Notes: generated by a model not told the origin, from the letters alone. DNA of 64,000 nt from Psilocybe azurescens (GCA_023853785.1 JAJIRX010000567.1:62001-126000), one strand, 5' to 3'. Counted from the stretch's first letter, positions 37,140 to 49,790 are shown. Numbers and translations: made by a program.

Positions 37140-37863
37140 ACTTAAGAGGAGGCTGCTTTGACCACGCGGCACAGCTCGCAGGTTTGCATGCGATGGCGCA
37201 ACTTGCTCCTGAAAAATCCCACTATTTGGGCCACCTCTCTCGACCTACAACGCTTGGATCAAACCAAAGACGACTGGCGGAATGGGGTGCTTATGAGAAC
37301 GGGAGATCGTCTCCTCAGTCATAGGCCACTTGAACGATGGACGGCCTTGTACAAATTTTTTCAAGCACCTCTTGGCCAATCACTGGACCCGGATTCGTTG
37401 GCTGTTTGTGCACGATTGTCAAAGTGGTCTTGAGGTGGAGATGTGGCCTGCACTTCAGCTTACTTCTCCTAACCATGAGCTTTTGCGCATATGCGACATG
37501 AATTTTCGTCCCATGGGTCTCACCAACGACACCCTTATTGTGTCCCTCGACTCCGTGGTCTTGAATTGCACTGTCTCTTCATAAACCCTATTATGTCCTG
37601 GTCCACAAATATCCGACATCTCTGGAATCTAGATATCGGCGTATTCACGGTCTCTAAATTACTTCGCGCTCTGGACGATATGCCGCATCTCGAGTCTCTG
37701 CGCTTGTATGGTGAGGCCTGTTTTGCACACGACGACGACGACACTATCGACACCTGGGCGTCTGCTCAAGTGCCCGGTCTAAAAAGTCTTTCATTACGCA
37801 GCAAATTATCCCCTTTACAACAATCTTACAATATCTCGTGTTTGCAGCAAACTGTTCATTGAG
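37140..37863 (+). pseudogene. F-box/LRR gene relic (plus strand)
   Basis: Consecutive pieces in shifting frames read VCMRWRNLLLKNPTIWATS-LDLQRLDQTKDDWRNGVL, LLANHWTRIRW, WSTNIRHLWNLDIG and LLRALDDMPHLESLRLYGE. This is a common agaric F-box/LRR protein. The F-box start and the C-terminus are missing and several frame breaks are needed. Confidence 0.72.
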
Positions 37864-38179
37864 GTTCAAAGGCATACTGGGAGAAGCTTCGAGCTTCGAC
37901 TCAGCAGAAAGTATCTTAACTTACCAAGGCCTTCCCAACCTTCTTCCGGTATTCCCCTCGACATAATTTTCGGGATCTGTACTACCTCCCAACTGAAACA
38001 GCATTCGAGATATATTATTCGATTTCGAAATCTAACTTCGATGTTCTTATACATGTCCACAAACCGGATGTTGCCTTTGGTAGGGCCGATATTCCATGCC
38101 AAATTTTAAACGCATTACCTCGTAATGCTCTCTCGCCTGTCAATTGACTGTCAATTAATTTCGACCAGCTACCGTTGGC

Positions 38180-38379
38180 TGAGTAAACACCGGCAGAAAT
38201 TTTAAACCCTATAAAGTTTCAGTACAGAAACACCTGGCTCAGAAATACAGTCAATTCTTACCATCAGTCGTATACGAGTCACCGAAAGTGAACAGGAATT
38301 TCGTGTCTTTCCAGGAGAGCTTGGCGTACGATGAAGAGATAGCTAGAGAAGTAACAAAAAGCGAATGAATAGCAAGCAT
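38180..38379 (-). pseudogene. Truncated 5' end of the GDSL esterase (repeat copy 2)
   Basis: It encodes the signal peptide and the FTFGDSYTTDG block, then stops at the repeat boundary within the next exon. Only the N-terminal 45 or so residues remain. Confidence 0.88.
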
Positions 38380-39362
38380 ATCGACGTTGAACGCTCCACG
38401 TCGTGAAGCCACAAGTTCACCCGGAATTGAATTTATAACTGTGTTAGCCCGACAAATATCCGCTAGGTCTCACAGTAGACTTGCGCAGGAAGGAGGCGTC
38501 ACGTCCAAGTCCCCAAAAAGACCGTACACTGTGCTTCTGAGAAGGTCCTGCGCATGCTTTATAGAAATCACTGGGAACAAAAGCACATAAGTTGGCAATG
38601 GAATGAGCAAAAAATTCGCATCATCTCCACTATAATAACATATACATGGTCTTGGTTGAGCCTTTTAAAAACAGATTCATTGTGAGCGGTCCGGATAAAA
38701 TATATTGTGTGTGGTATATTGAAGTGGCAGGATTAAGAATGACAGAAGAACATATTCCAATATACACCTAAACACAAGGGCGAGCAGTTCAGACACTCCG
38801 CTTCGAATTCGAGCAGAATACAAGAACTCACATCAGTTCATGGACAGGGGTAAAGGTTATATATATTGCCCCTTGGACTTCTATACTATGCAGCAAGGCA
38901 ACTATCCGCTGGCACGATACTATTCGCCTTTCATATGGAAGGCATCGCTGCTGGGAAGCAGACTCGGGTCCGGGCTCGAGCTGGTACAAGTCTCGCAGAA
39001 TCTGAAGAACTCGCGAGCTATTGTGATTTGCCGCAAGACATCCTGTGAAATTTGAAAATAAAATGAGTGTTCTCGTCCTGTGGTGATAGTTTCAGCCAAT
39101 CCGGTGCAGTCAAAAGCCAGCCAGTTCAAATCCAAGCAACTGATTCATCAACTGATTGTGGGATGTCTGACTTGATAGTTTGCGTAGCGATAAAGCAGAT
39201 TGATATTGAAGGGAAAGGGCTTGAATGCGAAATATGTGAAAGCCCAGAGACAGGATACGATAGCCATGAAGAGAGCTGCAATCACGCCAAGGAGGTTAGG
39301 GTTAGCCAAGTACACCAACGCTGGACCCTGTCGGGCAGACCCCGTTGAGCTTAACTGTCAAG
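38380..39362. promoter_or_regulatory. AP-2 mu promoter region (repeat copy 2)
   Basis: Duplicate of 29061-30045. It presumably drives the complete AP-2 mu gene. Confidence 0.5.
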
Positions 39363-41176
39363 ATGATATCCGTAAGCCTACTACATTCATCTACTTCAAT
39401 ATCTCAACAGACCCTGGCTGTCTTATAGGCGTTCTTTATCTTCAATCAGAAGGGAGAGGTCAGTTCCGCGCGTATCATTTCCGAGATGACGAGTCTCACA
39501 AAACAAGTCATTAGGTTCTAATATCAAGGCTGTATCGCACTGATTTCAAGTGTGGTTTATCACTTTTTGACGCGATATCAATAGCTCATGTTCAGTCAAT
39601 AATTTACAGACGATCTATTGCCGACGTATTCCGGATACAAGTCGTGTCGAACAGCGACGTGCGGTCACCTATCATCACATTGGGTTCCACCAGTTTCTTC
39701 CACGTCAGGATAAACAATCTGTACGTGGTCGCCGTAACAAAGTAAGCGCCTTTATGCTTTGGGAAAGTGTGATACTTACGAATCGCCAGGACGAACGCCA
39801 ATGCCGCGCTTGTGTTCGAATACTGCTACCGATTTATCAACATCTGCAAGTCATACTTTGGAAAGATCGACGAAGAGGCGGTGAAGAATAACTTTGTGGT
39901 TATCTATGAACTAATCGATGGTGAGTAATATACTGCTAAGATGAATATTGTGACAGCTCTTGAGTTGGTGCCAGAGATCAATGACTTCGGTTACCCTCAA
40001 AATAGCGAAATAGACACTTTGAAGTCCTACATTACCACTGAGAGTATAGTCTCGTCGTCTATAGCGGCTGTAAGTAACATCATTCTGTGAACATCAAAAG
40101 CGAACTAAACGGGTATTGCAGGAGGACTCCTCGAAGATTACGTCTCAAGCTACAGGTGCAACGAGCTGGCGACGTGCAGATGTCAAATACAAGAAAAACG
40201 AGGCGTTTGTCGACGTGATAGAGACGGTGAACTTGAGTATGAGTGCCAAAGGTGTGCTTATTATTATCAATATCGACCACCAAAACCAAAACCTTAGTGT
40301 TTGTTTTCAGGCAATCTCCTTCGAGCAGACGTGGACGGACATATTCAAATGCGGGCTTATTTGTCCGGCACTCCAGAGTGTAAATTCGGGTTGAACGACA
40401 AGCTTGTTATCGACAAAAATGAGAAGGGCGTTAGCGATGCCGTCGAGTTAGACGATTGCCGGTTCCATCAATGTGTTCGATTGAATGATTTCGATGCCAC
40501 GCGGACAATCAGCTTCATTCCTCCAGATGGTGAATTCGAGCTTATGCGGTACGTTTTTATCCATACATTTACCTTCACATCCTTACGATTTGCCAGATAT
40601 CGTTCCACATCAAATGTTAAGCTACCTCTGCGGATTATACCGTCTGTTACTGAGGTAGGGACGTCACAAGTTCAATACACCATCACTGTCAAAACGAATT
40701 TCAACAACAAACTCTCCGCCACCAACGTTGTACTACGGATACCAACGCCCCTGAATACGACCACCGCGGAATGCAAAGTAGCTACGGGAAAAGCCAAGTA
40801 TTCTCCAGCAGAGAATATGATTGTATGGAAGTGAGGCAACCATCATCGAGGACATCTACTGCTTATACTGACTTGTTGACAGGATTGCGAGATTACAGGG
40901 CGGTCAGGAGTGCTCATTGACAGCTACAGCTGCTCTTACCAGCACGACTACCCGTCAAGTATGGGCGAGACCGCCTATCGATGTCGACTTCCAAGTGCTC
41001 ATGTTTACCGCTTCCGGGTTGATCGTTCGTTTCCTCAAGGTCTTTGAAAAGAGCAACTACCAGAGTGTGAAGTGGGTCCGATATCTGACGAAAGCTGAGG
41101 GCTCCTATCAAGTCAGGGTACGTGCTCGCCCTTTGTTCGATTTGCGCTGATAGCTAACTCTGATTCACAGTTTTAA
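39363..41176 (+). CDS. AP-2 clathrin adaptor mu subunit
   Basis: The start at 39363 gives MIS, joined by splicing to AFFIFNQKGE, VLISRLYRTDFK and RSIADVFRIQVVSNSDVRSP. The longin-type N-domain continues with NANAALVFEYCYRFI and FGKIDEEAVKNNF. The mu homology domain has SWRRADVKYKKNEAFVDVIE, DGHIQMRAYLSGTPECKFGL, TISFIPPDGEFELMRYR and RQVWARPPIDVDFQVLMFTA, with the end VKWVRYLTKAEGSYQVRF. This subunit binds YxxPhi sorting signals and phosphoinositides at the plasma membrane during clathrin-mediated endocytosis. All introns and frames checked are intact, unlike most neighbours. Its first exons also exist as a dead copy at 30046. Confidence 0.9.
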
Positions 41177-41955
41177 TACGCTTTGAAGCTTGCCGCACTC
41201 TCCCCTGGAACGTCGTCGTTGTCATTTCCGTGGACTCTCTTTCTTTGGTTCTGTTAATCAAATCTAGCTTGTATCTTATATATACCCAAAATATAGGGTC
41301 GTGTTGCCCATTAATTCTTCAAGCTTTGCTGCGCTGAGTCTGAAAGTGAAGACGATCTTGCAGCTGGAGAAAGATCGATTTCATATACAGTGACTCTGGG
41401 TTTTGATCAAGATGATGAAACTCTTTTCATATACTTCCTCGCTCCTTGTGAATGGTCATGCATGTCTGATAGTCAGGTTCTCAGCCCAATGCACACACTT
41501 TGCACTTGGGAACCTTGATCACACAACTTGTTAACACCGGCATCACCTTGCCTGACGCAAAACAACGTTCAAACCTTTCAATAAAGTTAAGACACCATAC
41601 GGAATACAATTCATACGAGTAGGGGATAATTAGCTCAGAGTACTATGTATGAATCCTATGAACGAGAAGTATGCGGTGTCAATAGGCAAACCCTGAGGCT
41701 TGTCTAGGAGCTAATCTCGTCCCAATCAAAACCGAGTTCCGCAATCACAATCAAGAATTGATTACTGCTCTTGCTGGTAAGCCATAAGATTGTTGAAGCA
41801 CGGTATACACATTCTTGAATTATCGCATACTTTGCAGCGGGAGGCAAGAAAATTCCAAGTCCGAGGTGAATGACCGTGATCATTTTACCGCTCTCCTTCT
41901 TGCTTTATTACTACACCTTCGGTGACCGCACCAACGCAGGGACCACCGAGACCTC
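41177..41955. other. Intergenic, no gene seen
   Basis: Non-coding region between AP-2 mu and the SAPS gene, presumably containing the SAPS promoter. Confidence 0.5.
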
Positions 41956-44900
41956 ATGTTTTGGAGGTAGTCTGTAACCAGCCTCCACGGAACGTTTCTA
42001 ACGCCTAGTTTCGTGCGGTACTTTTGCTATAGATTCGGGTTCCATAATGCATCGGCAATCGACAGTTTGCTTGATAAGGAGGATGTCGCGCTCGAAGCCA
42101 TTCTAGACGAAGACGACCTTCTGCAAGAATGCAAAGGCCAGAACACAAGGCTCATCAGTTACTTCGAACGGGTGGATGTCCTTCAGAAGTTGTTGGGATA
42201 TGTAACGGGTCAGGTTGAAATTGAAGAGAAAGGTCGTTTCAAGTGCGCCTTTTTTCGCACAGCATCAGTACTCTTTAAAGCCCCTCTTCCTTGGCTCTAC
42301 TCACGCTCTGTTCTGTTCAAAAGATATCCATATATTGCAACAGAGGTTTTGTGTAGTGAAATATGGTCGATTGTGGAGACTGGTATCGCCGAACAGAAGC
42401 AACTTCTAATGCCCTTCTGGGAGACTGTCCTCGACAGATCTCCGGATGACATGAAGACCCAGATGATAATGGCTTCTCATTTCTCCAAGATCAACTCTGT
42501 TTTCATGACGAAAAAGCCCATCGAGGTGAGTCTTGTGCTACCTCTCTATTCCATTCATCGAACCCTGGAATGTTGCTTCTAGATGCTCGCGTTCATTCAG
42601 TCGCAGCCGAACATAGTGGAACGCTTAATTCGACATATAGAAACCCCTTCTTTTGTAGATCTTATTGGCCGCATCATACAACTCGATGAGGTGATTCCCA
42701 ACAGCAATGTCCTAGAAGTAAGTATCAATTATATCAATCTATCTGGGACATTGAGTTATTAAATGGATCGACAGTGGTTGTCGTCCGAAAGTCTTATGGG
42801 TCGACTCATCGATCTCCTTTCTCCCAACCATACACCCTCTGTTCATACAGTCGTGGCGGATCTCGTCAAAAACATAATCTCAATGGCAACACCATCACCA
42901 GGCGCAGTTCTCACCGAAGGCCTCCAAAATGGCCCAGCTTCCAATCGGTTCGCTCGTGAGCTCGCGGGGAAAGAAAACATGAACAAGTTGGCCAACTACA
43001 TGCTGAACAACTTTTCACCCGATAGCTGCAATACACCACCCGAACACGACAGTCAGGACGAAGGAACCCTACTCTCCCCTACTTTTGAATCTTCGACTTC
43101 ATCCGTTGTACAATCCATCGCTGTCATCATCGAGCTAATACGTAAAAACAACTCCGATTATTTCGAACCCTATCTCTTCCACGCCCTCAGAAACCGTCTT
43201 ATCCATGCTCAACAACAATCTCATCTCTCGGGTGAAGATCTCCGTGCTTCTCTTGAACAAGTTTTGCAGGATATGGTTCACAGGATGGGTGTTGTCCACC
43301 TGGGACCCATGCTGGAAGTGTTGTCATCTCGACTTCACGAATTCCAAAAATACCTCAAATCACCTCGTTCCCTGGTACGTCTCAATAATGACGTTATTCT
43401 GCAGATATACCCATCATTACTTCTTTACAGCAAGGACCAATATCTACGACTGTTGGCAGAATGACGCCCTTCACACTCGAACGATATCGTATCGTCGAAC
43501 TCTACGCGGAACTCCTGCATTGCTCAAATATGTCGCTTCTCAATCGCTCCGCTTTGTTTTCCCGAGTTTACGATTCTGAGGGTCGCTTACAAGGAGGTTT
43601 GGCGGGGCTGGAAGAGCTCGCCCAAGTCATTGCACTCAACAGCAACAACGACCATGAAAGCGACCCAATGGATGAATCGAACGATGAACCAACTCCATCA
43701 CTTGCGTTCCCTGTCCGACATCCGTCAGCAGATTCACCTTCACTCGATTCCGACGATGACATGACCGGCTCGGAGGACGAGCCAGGTAGCTCAGACGACG
43801 AGGCCATGGAAGAGATTGCTATGTATGATGAGCCGCCGCTTTCACCTATACCCTTCCACCAGCCGCTGTCACTATCAACGGTAGCCGTCGCTTCTTCACC
43901 TGACGCGATTGCGCTATCAGATAGTCCGCAGCCGGATGCGAAGATGTCAATAAACGCGACAAATCCTAGTTCAAGTCCAGAGTCTGATGGGCCGGGAATG
44001 ACTCGATCGTCAGGTCGGGGTTCAAGAAGAAGCTCTCGCTCACGGAGAAGAACCACAATGGAACAGTCCTCGGAAGCGTTACTCCCTATTGGCGAGCAAC
44101 TTAAACGTCGTTGGTTAGATCAAAATATTCTGGGTACTATGATAGTGAGAATCAATTTGTCTTTGTTTTGTGTGGTTCCGAAGTTGAACTCTGTTTGCAG
44201 GACATGTTTTTCGAATTCCCATGGAATAATTTTCTTCATAGCACGGTTTACGATGTAGTTCATCAGGTGATGACAGGAGGAGCGGAAGGTGGATACAACA
44301 GAGAGCTCATCATCTCTCTTTTCCGTGATGCAAAAATCCTACAACGGATCGTAGAGGGTCAAAGCCGGAATGATTTGGAATGGTATGTTTTCGCTGATGT
44401 CTTTACATCGTTGGATTAAATTTCAAAATATATTTCCTAGTACCAAGCCTAAAGGAGTTCGACTAGGCTACATGGGCCACCTCATGCTCATTTCAGAAGA
44501 CGTAATCACCGCAATGGCCCGATTTCCTCCAGACCTTCGTCTAATCATCATCCAATATGCACCAGAGCCAGAATGGGACAACTACGTTACTGGGCGGTAC
44601 AACGAGACGAAGCTGGAAGACAACAGACGTCTAGGTGGAGGCAAGCCTGTGATTAACTCCGCCGCGTCGAGGAACATGACCCAATGGAAAGTCGATGAGA
44701 ATGAACTGGGGGTAGAGACGAGTGCTAGAAGTGCGGAGAGCGGCCAAAGCGGGGCGGTCAAGGGGGGAGTTTAGACGCGCGACGAGTGTTGGACCATCGA
44801 GTGCTTCTCAGACCGCTGATTTCGGGCCTCCTCCTGTTGATGAAGATGAAGATGACGATGATGACGACGACAACATGTCTTCAAGTCGTGCGCCTCATGT

Positions 44901-45699
44901 ACGTGCAGGTACTCTTTTCTGTCAACAGGAAGTCTAACACTCTATTTTTTTAGTTCGCAAGATATCTGGCTCAGGAGATGGGATCCTCAGATCAATTTGG
45001 CTCGTCGTCTGATGAAGATGACGAGGATGAAGGATGGCTGACCCAGTCCACGTTCGGATTGAACCCAGCACCCGTCACCACAAGACCGTTTAGCGAACCA
45101 AGAAGACCTTTGAGTAGTAATGGGTTTGGCGTGCGTGTCTGCTTTGCGTGTTTTCTGTCTGCCAGTGATTTATGTGATCTTTTTCTTTTTCTTAGGACGC
45201 CTTTGATCCGAATGAATCATCAACTCATGCCATGTCAGAGGATCCATTCAATTCCCAAGATGATGTCAGGCCATTTCACTTCGATAATTCTTCAATTAAT
45301 CACACTTTTTTTTTGGATACAGGACGGCTTTGGGCCCTTCTCAGACACAGCAGCAGCAACCGGCGACGCTTTCACGTTCAGTTCATCATTCTCTGACGAA
45401 GACTCCTCCTTCGAGTCCTTCGGCGACTTCGGCGATTTCCAGAGCGCCGATGAAAGCGAGTCCACCACCCCAACTACAACAGGCAGCTGGACATTCGCAT
45501 CTGGAAATGAATTTGGAGTTGGGCTTGATTCCGGGTCGGGTGCTGAGGCCCAGGGACAAGGAAAGGGGAAAGAGTCAATCATACGGGAGCAGCGTCTTCG
45601 AGCTCTGGTTCAGGTTCGGGGTCGACTTCGAGTTCCACGTCGACTTTGTCACCTATGTCGTCGTCGTCGACAACGGCGTCCAAGCATGCTTCGAAATGA
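41956..45699 (+). CDS. SAPS-family (Sit4/PP6 phosphatase-associated) regulatory subunit
   Basis: The ATG at 41956 (MFWR) is spliced to FGFHNASAIDSLLDKEDVAL. The helical SAPS domain follows: ILDEDDLLQECKGQNTRL, LQKLLGYVTGQVEIEEKGRF, YPYIATEVLCSEIWSIVETG, IETPSFVDLIGRIIQLDEV, then ERYRIVELYAELLHCSN and NFLHSTVYDVVHQVM. The second half is acidic and Ser-rich with DFGPPPVDEDEDDDD and repeated DFGDF. In yeast, Sap proteins bind Sit4 phosphatase and direct it in cell-cycle and TOR signalling. About ten introns. One extra G at 44762-44767 and one missing G at 45585-45587 break the frame; restored, the protein ends in a Ser/Thr tail at 45697-45699. Confidence 0.87.
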
Positions 45700-45971
45700 G
45701 AGGAGAGGATGAGCTGGGACATGTAAATGCAGTTTCTTTCAAACTCTCTCTTTTTTTTCGTCCCTCTATTTTGTGCTTTTTTTTTTGTAGTTACATACTT
45801 ATGCACCGTAATTGCCTGCGCTTTGGCTTTCTTTCCATGGCTTGACGATATCCAGACGAATTACCGATGATTCCAAACCTGAGACCACAATGTTACTCAA
45901 GGCTGAATACTGCATCAAAGGATGCATGTCTTTCTTTATTGATATCACGGTGACATAATGGGTATACAAAT

Positions 45972-47101
45972 TTACTCTTGGAAACGATAACCACCTTCCC
46001 GGAGAATAGCATCAAAATCGAGGGAGAGGAGAGCTTTCCCGTCCGCTTCGGTGAGAGCACACTCGACTTTATCGCCAGGGACAACTGGGCCAACTCCTGA
46101 GGGGGTTCCTGTCAGAATCACGTCTCCTTCCTGTAGCAAAGAAAATAAGTCCGTGTTAATAGTGCATGTGTGTGTGGAAAGATGAGAAGGGAAAGAAGAA
46201 AGACACTTACCTCTAATGACATGATGGACGAGACGTGCTCGATGAGGCGCGGGATGCGGAATATCATGTCTGCGGTTGTACCATCTTGTTTTGTCACTCC
46301 ATTGATCTAGGATTTTTATTAGGACGACTTCTTTCCATCTCAAAGATATGAAGACAGCAGGTACGTACCTTGAGGGATACTCGAAGGTCATGGGCGTCTT
46401 TTACAGTTTCCTTGGGTAGGAATTGTCTGTTTCAACGCGAAGCGTAAGATGGGGGTGGTGCAGTCTGGATGAACAGAAGACTTACCCGACTGGAGTGAAC
46501 GTGTCGAAGCCCTTTGCAGCCGACCATGGGAGACCTGCCTTGCGTACTTTATCCTGCAGATTGCGGGCGGTCATATCAACAGCAAGGGCTTTCTTGGTCG
46601 AATAAAGTGATAGAAAAGAGGGCAGAGGAGGGTAACAGATAAATGAGTCCGTATAAGCTGCTTTTGAAAAGAAATCATGCACGTACTATATCCCGCAATG
46701 TGGGATTCAGCATTTTCCTGGGTGATGTCCCTTCCTCCTTTCCCAATGACAACTCCAAGCTCCACTAAAAGTGCAAGAAAGTAGTAGGTCAATATGGTCG
46801 GGCATTCGAAGTCACTGTAGACGGAATCCCAAGTGTAACTTTATCTCCAGAGATAGATCCAGACCTTCATGGTGTGCGAGAATGCCTTGGGGGATCTCAA
46901 GTCGGCCGCCGGGGGATAGGTAGCTGGACGTAGGCTTAAGGAAGAAGAATGGCTCCTTCGGCACGGTGTTGTTTAGTTCCTTTGCGTGTGCAGCATAGTT
47001 TCTGCCAATAGCAACAATCTACCGGAGTGTGTTAGAGGTGCTAAATACTGGAAACGTATGATCTTTCGTACTTTCTTTCCGTTACGAGCGAAGGATGCCA
47101 T
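45972..47101 (-). CDS. Fumarylacetoacetate hydrolase-domain protein (FAHD1-like acylpyruvase/oxaloacetate decarboxylase)
   Basis: It begins [20 protein letters not shown]. The metal-binding [14 protein letters not shown] spans an intron; then [48 protein letters not shown] and the end [16 protein letters not shown]1 enzymes cleave acylpyruvates or decarboxylate oxaloacetate, generally in mitochondria. The length of about 230-250 residues fits. No frame break was noticed. It is convergent with the SAPS gene, whose stop is about 270 bases away. Confidence 0.88.
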
Positions 47102-49129
47102 TCTGTGGTTTAGTATGGTATGGTAGCAGTAGGGATGTTAAGTAGTTCTGTAAGGCGCTGTTCGAGTTAGTATATAGTTTGGGTATGAATCCCAGTATTT
47201 TTATAGTGAAAATGTTATCGCCGTGGTTCCTTATGCCTTCCGATGGAACGTAGGAGGAATCTAGGAGAACGTTTGGGACAACTTCGATGACTCTATCGAC
47301 CATGCGAATTGTGTGCAATGGTCGGGCCGAATAATTCCGTACCCCGCCAAGCAGCTTTCGCGACGCGACTATTGGGCAGCACGCTCGAGTGCTACCGCCT
47401 AACACGAAGGCGCGACGCGGATGCATGCGACCGCGTGAATGGAAGTCACCGCTGTGAACGGGTTCGAGTCATTTTAGTAGACCTGCAGACTGGAGTCGCC
47501 AGATGGACCGTGGTCTGCAGGTCATTGTGATATGTGCACTGTGCATATGGCCACCTTGTGATTCGTTTGAAGTATCGGACTGGCATCGGATATCATTTGA
47601 AGTAAATGACTAGGCCGACCAAGTGCTGACATGGTTGTGAACGCTGGAGATACAATTTTTTTACTGCCGGTCTTCCAATCAAGTTGCCTACTAAAGGAAT
47701 CTGAACCTGCAGTTCATGCGTTGCTAGATTCGTACAACTGACGAACGTTGCGTTTCTGACATTACGAGCCACTCACTAATGATACATTGTGGATCAACAG
47801 GGAATGGATCGAGAATATATTTCTGGTCAAGTTCGAACAGTGGCGGACTTCTGGCTGAAATTTGAATAGCTTGATGCAGTGTAGACGAAAGGGTCAAAAG
47901 CCAAGTTTTTGTCTAGTTGCTTGCGAATTGCTAGTTGCCGTCCGGCGTCAAAGTAGCGCCATCTACACATTGGCTCTATACCGAGAGTGGTTATGCGAAG
48001 AGGTGTTTCATTCCATTCCATTCCAGATAAAGAGGAATCATGGGCCTCCTTCGTCGGTAGTTGATTCGAACGGCAGATAGCAGTTTGTTCAAGCAGATTT
48101 TGAGCAGCATATCAAGTTGTTGCTTAATCAGAACACGGTAGAGTCGGGTTAGAATTGTTCATTCTATATGCTGAACGTTTCGTCTGTCGGACCGAAGAAA
48201 AAGTTCCTTGATGATTATATTTCAATGTATTTTGTCTCTATGAGGAGGGATTTTAGCCTCGCAGCTTGGCTTAAGAAGGGTATTGGCGAACGAGCCCAAC
48301 AGAACCTAGCCTGCTGCTTTGTGTTTCCTGTCAATTCCCATTTCGAAATAAACTAATATCGATTACTTCACAATACTTCTTTGCCGGAAAGAGAGCCGCC
48401 TTTGAACAATGTCTTCCTCGCAATTTCAATTCTGCTTAGATTTGAGAGCAATTGTAGCGCTTGTGAGTAAATGGTAGAAGGTTAACGGAGCAGAAATTGA
48501 TACGGGTCAGTTGGCTTAGTCATCCACCGTGTTGCTTTATCCGCCACCACCATCTCACCGCTCATCTTTGCCGTAAAATGGCCGTTCAACCCTTGTTTGC
48601 GTTATCGGATGACGGAAAGGCTATTGAACATTCTGTGCGACCGCTGTGGCGAACGGCAAGACCACGGAACACTCGGCTTTGGACGACGTGCATACTAATA
48701 GCATGAGAGCACCCAAGCCGTCTTGGCATTGCAACCCAGGAAGCTCTTTTGCAGGCTGCAATCCGCACCCAATCCTCATGTTAGACAAGGAGATGCAGCG
48801 TTCTCGGACGCAAGAGTCAAGACATGATTCAATCATAATGTAGTGGAAAGCAACTTCAAGCCCCAACCTTGGCATAGCCAGGTATTTCATCTGTTTGTCT
48901 TATAACTTATAGGAGTATTCAAGTCTAATATAGAAGTGCAGCCTATCAGACAGTCATGCCCTTCCGTTATCCACCTCAGACGCCTGCAGCGATTAGACCA
49001 GGTTAACGTTAGTTAGTCTAGCATTTTGCATTGCGAAGCACACAAAGAGATAAAAAAGCTTGTAAGTACTTCGGGCTTGGCCCCAAAAAAGTCTTATGCT
49101 CGTAAAATTAAGTTACTCATGTCTTGGCA
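47102..49129. other. Gene-poor 2 kb stretch
   Basis: Short frames on both strands lack family resemblance. A B-box-like gggttcgagtc near 47460 has no matching A-box or foldable arms, so no tRNA is called. Confidence 0.45.
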
Positions 49130-49486
49130 ATGACACAGGCTTCCGCTTTGCTTAGTTTACTCGGCCTTGTGCGCTTGTGTTCAGCTCTTGGGACCCCTTA
49201 TGCTTGGGAGACATCACTTATAAAAAGGCAACCCAGCGGAATGGCGGAGACCTTTCGCAGCTGCTATTATCGCGACGACTACGACGACTGTTACGACTTC
49301 CTTCGACCGTCATCAATTACCCCAATCCTTCAACCGCGACAATCCCTCGATTCCGTTACACCAAACCTGCCGAGGGCAAATACTCACAGCGCAGCCCGCT
49401 GTTATTCATCGAATTCTCGGCGGTCTCCCCGTTTTCCCGTCCGTACAATCACCGAAATGCCAGACACGGGGGAAGAACCAGGGTAA
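49130..49486 (+). CDS. Possible small secreted protein or first exon
   Basis: ATG at 49130 gives a hydrophobic leader (MTQASALLSLLGLVRLCSAL) and a dibasic KR processing-like site. A Tyr/Asp-rich segment (YYRDDYDDCYDF) and an unremarkable tail follow. A GGTAAGC donor overlaps the stop, so it could instead be the first exon of the membrane protein that follows. Alternative frames are also open, one Thr-rich, so the true frame is uncertain. Confidence 0.35.
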   Translation: MTQASALLSLLGLVRLCSALGTPYAWETSLIKRQPSGMAETFRSCYYRDDYDDCYDFLRPSSITPILQPRQSLDSVTPNLPRANTHSAARCYSSNSRRSPRFPVRTITEMPDTGEEPG

Positions 49487-49790
49487 GCACCTGTTTTGGA
49501 CTTTCTCCATCTTCTTAGAGTTCAGTCTGTGTGCTGCATGTGCACTCCCTGCGCACTGCCGTATACTTGCCGTTCTTCTCACCCAAAGCTGTTCAGGCTT
49601 TTTGTCCGATCATCACTATTCCATAAGCACTTTCTATTCCCCCCTTTTCAATGCCCACAACTTCTCCATCCATATAACCATCTCCTTGAATCGTCTCTTC
49701 ACACGTCATTGCCTGGTGTTTTATCTTAGACTCTTTCCTCTTCACATTCTCATTATTCACAAACACTCTTACTCTGAAACTGACTCGACT

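Larger units (their letters stand above)
38180..39659. repeat. Direct repeat, copy 2 (about 1.48 kb)
   Basis: Second copy of 28861-30342. It begins inside an esterase exon (tgagt...acaccggcagaaat) and continues without a break into the functional AP-2 mu gene. A second telomere-like motif is at 39294-39305. Confidence 0.95.

Noticed and set aside
28861..39659. LTR retrotransposon (long direct repeats with internal DNA)
   Set aside because: The repeats contain host gene exons and a promoter, lack TG...CA ends and a primer-binding site, and the interior has no gag or pol.
41625..41715. Possible tRNA (ttagctcagag)
   Set aside because: D-arm-like text only; there is no T-arm consensus or acceptor pairing.
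47082..47426. Minus-strand frame upstream of FAHD1
   Set aside because: Overlaps the FAHD1 start in another frame and runs into its first codons; most likely 5' untranslated DNA.
47380..47480. Possible tRNA (B-box-like gggttcgagtc)
   Set aside because: No A-box at the right distance and no cloverleaf arms could be paired.
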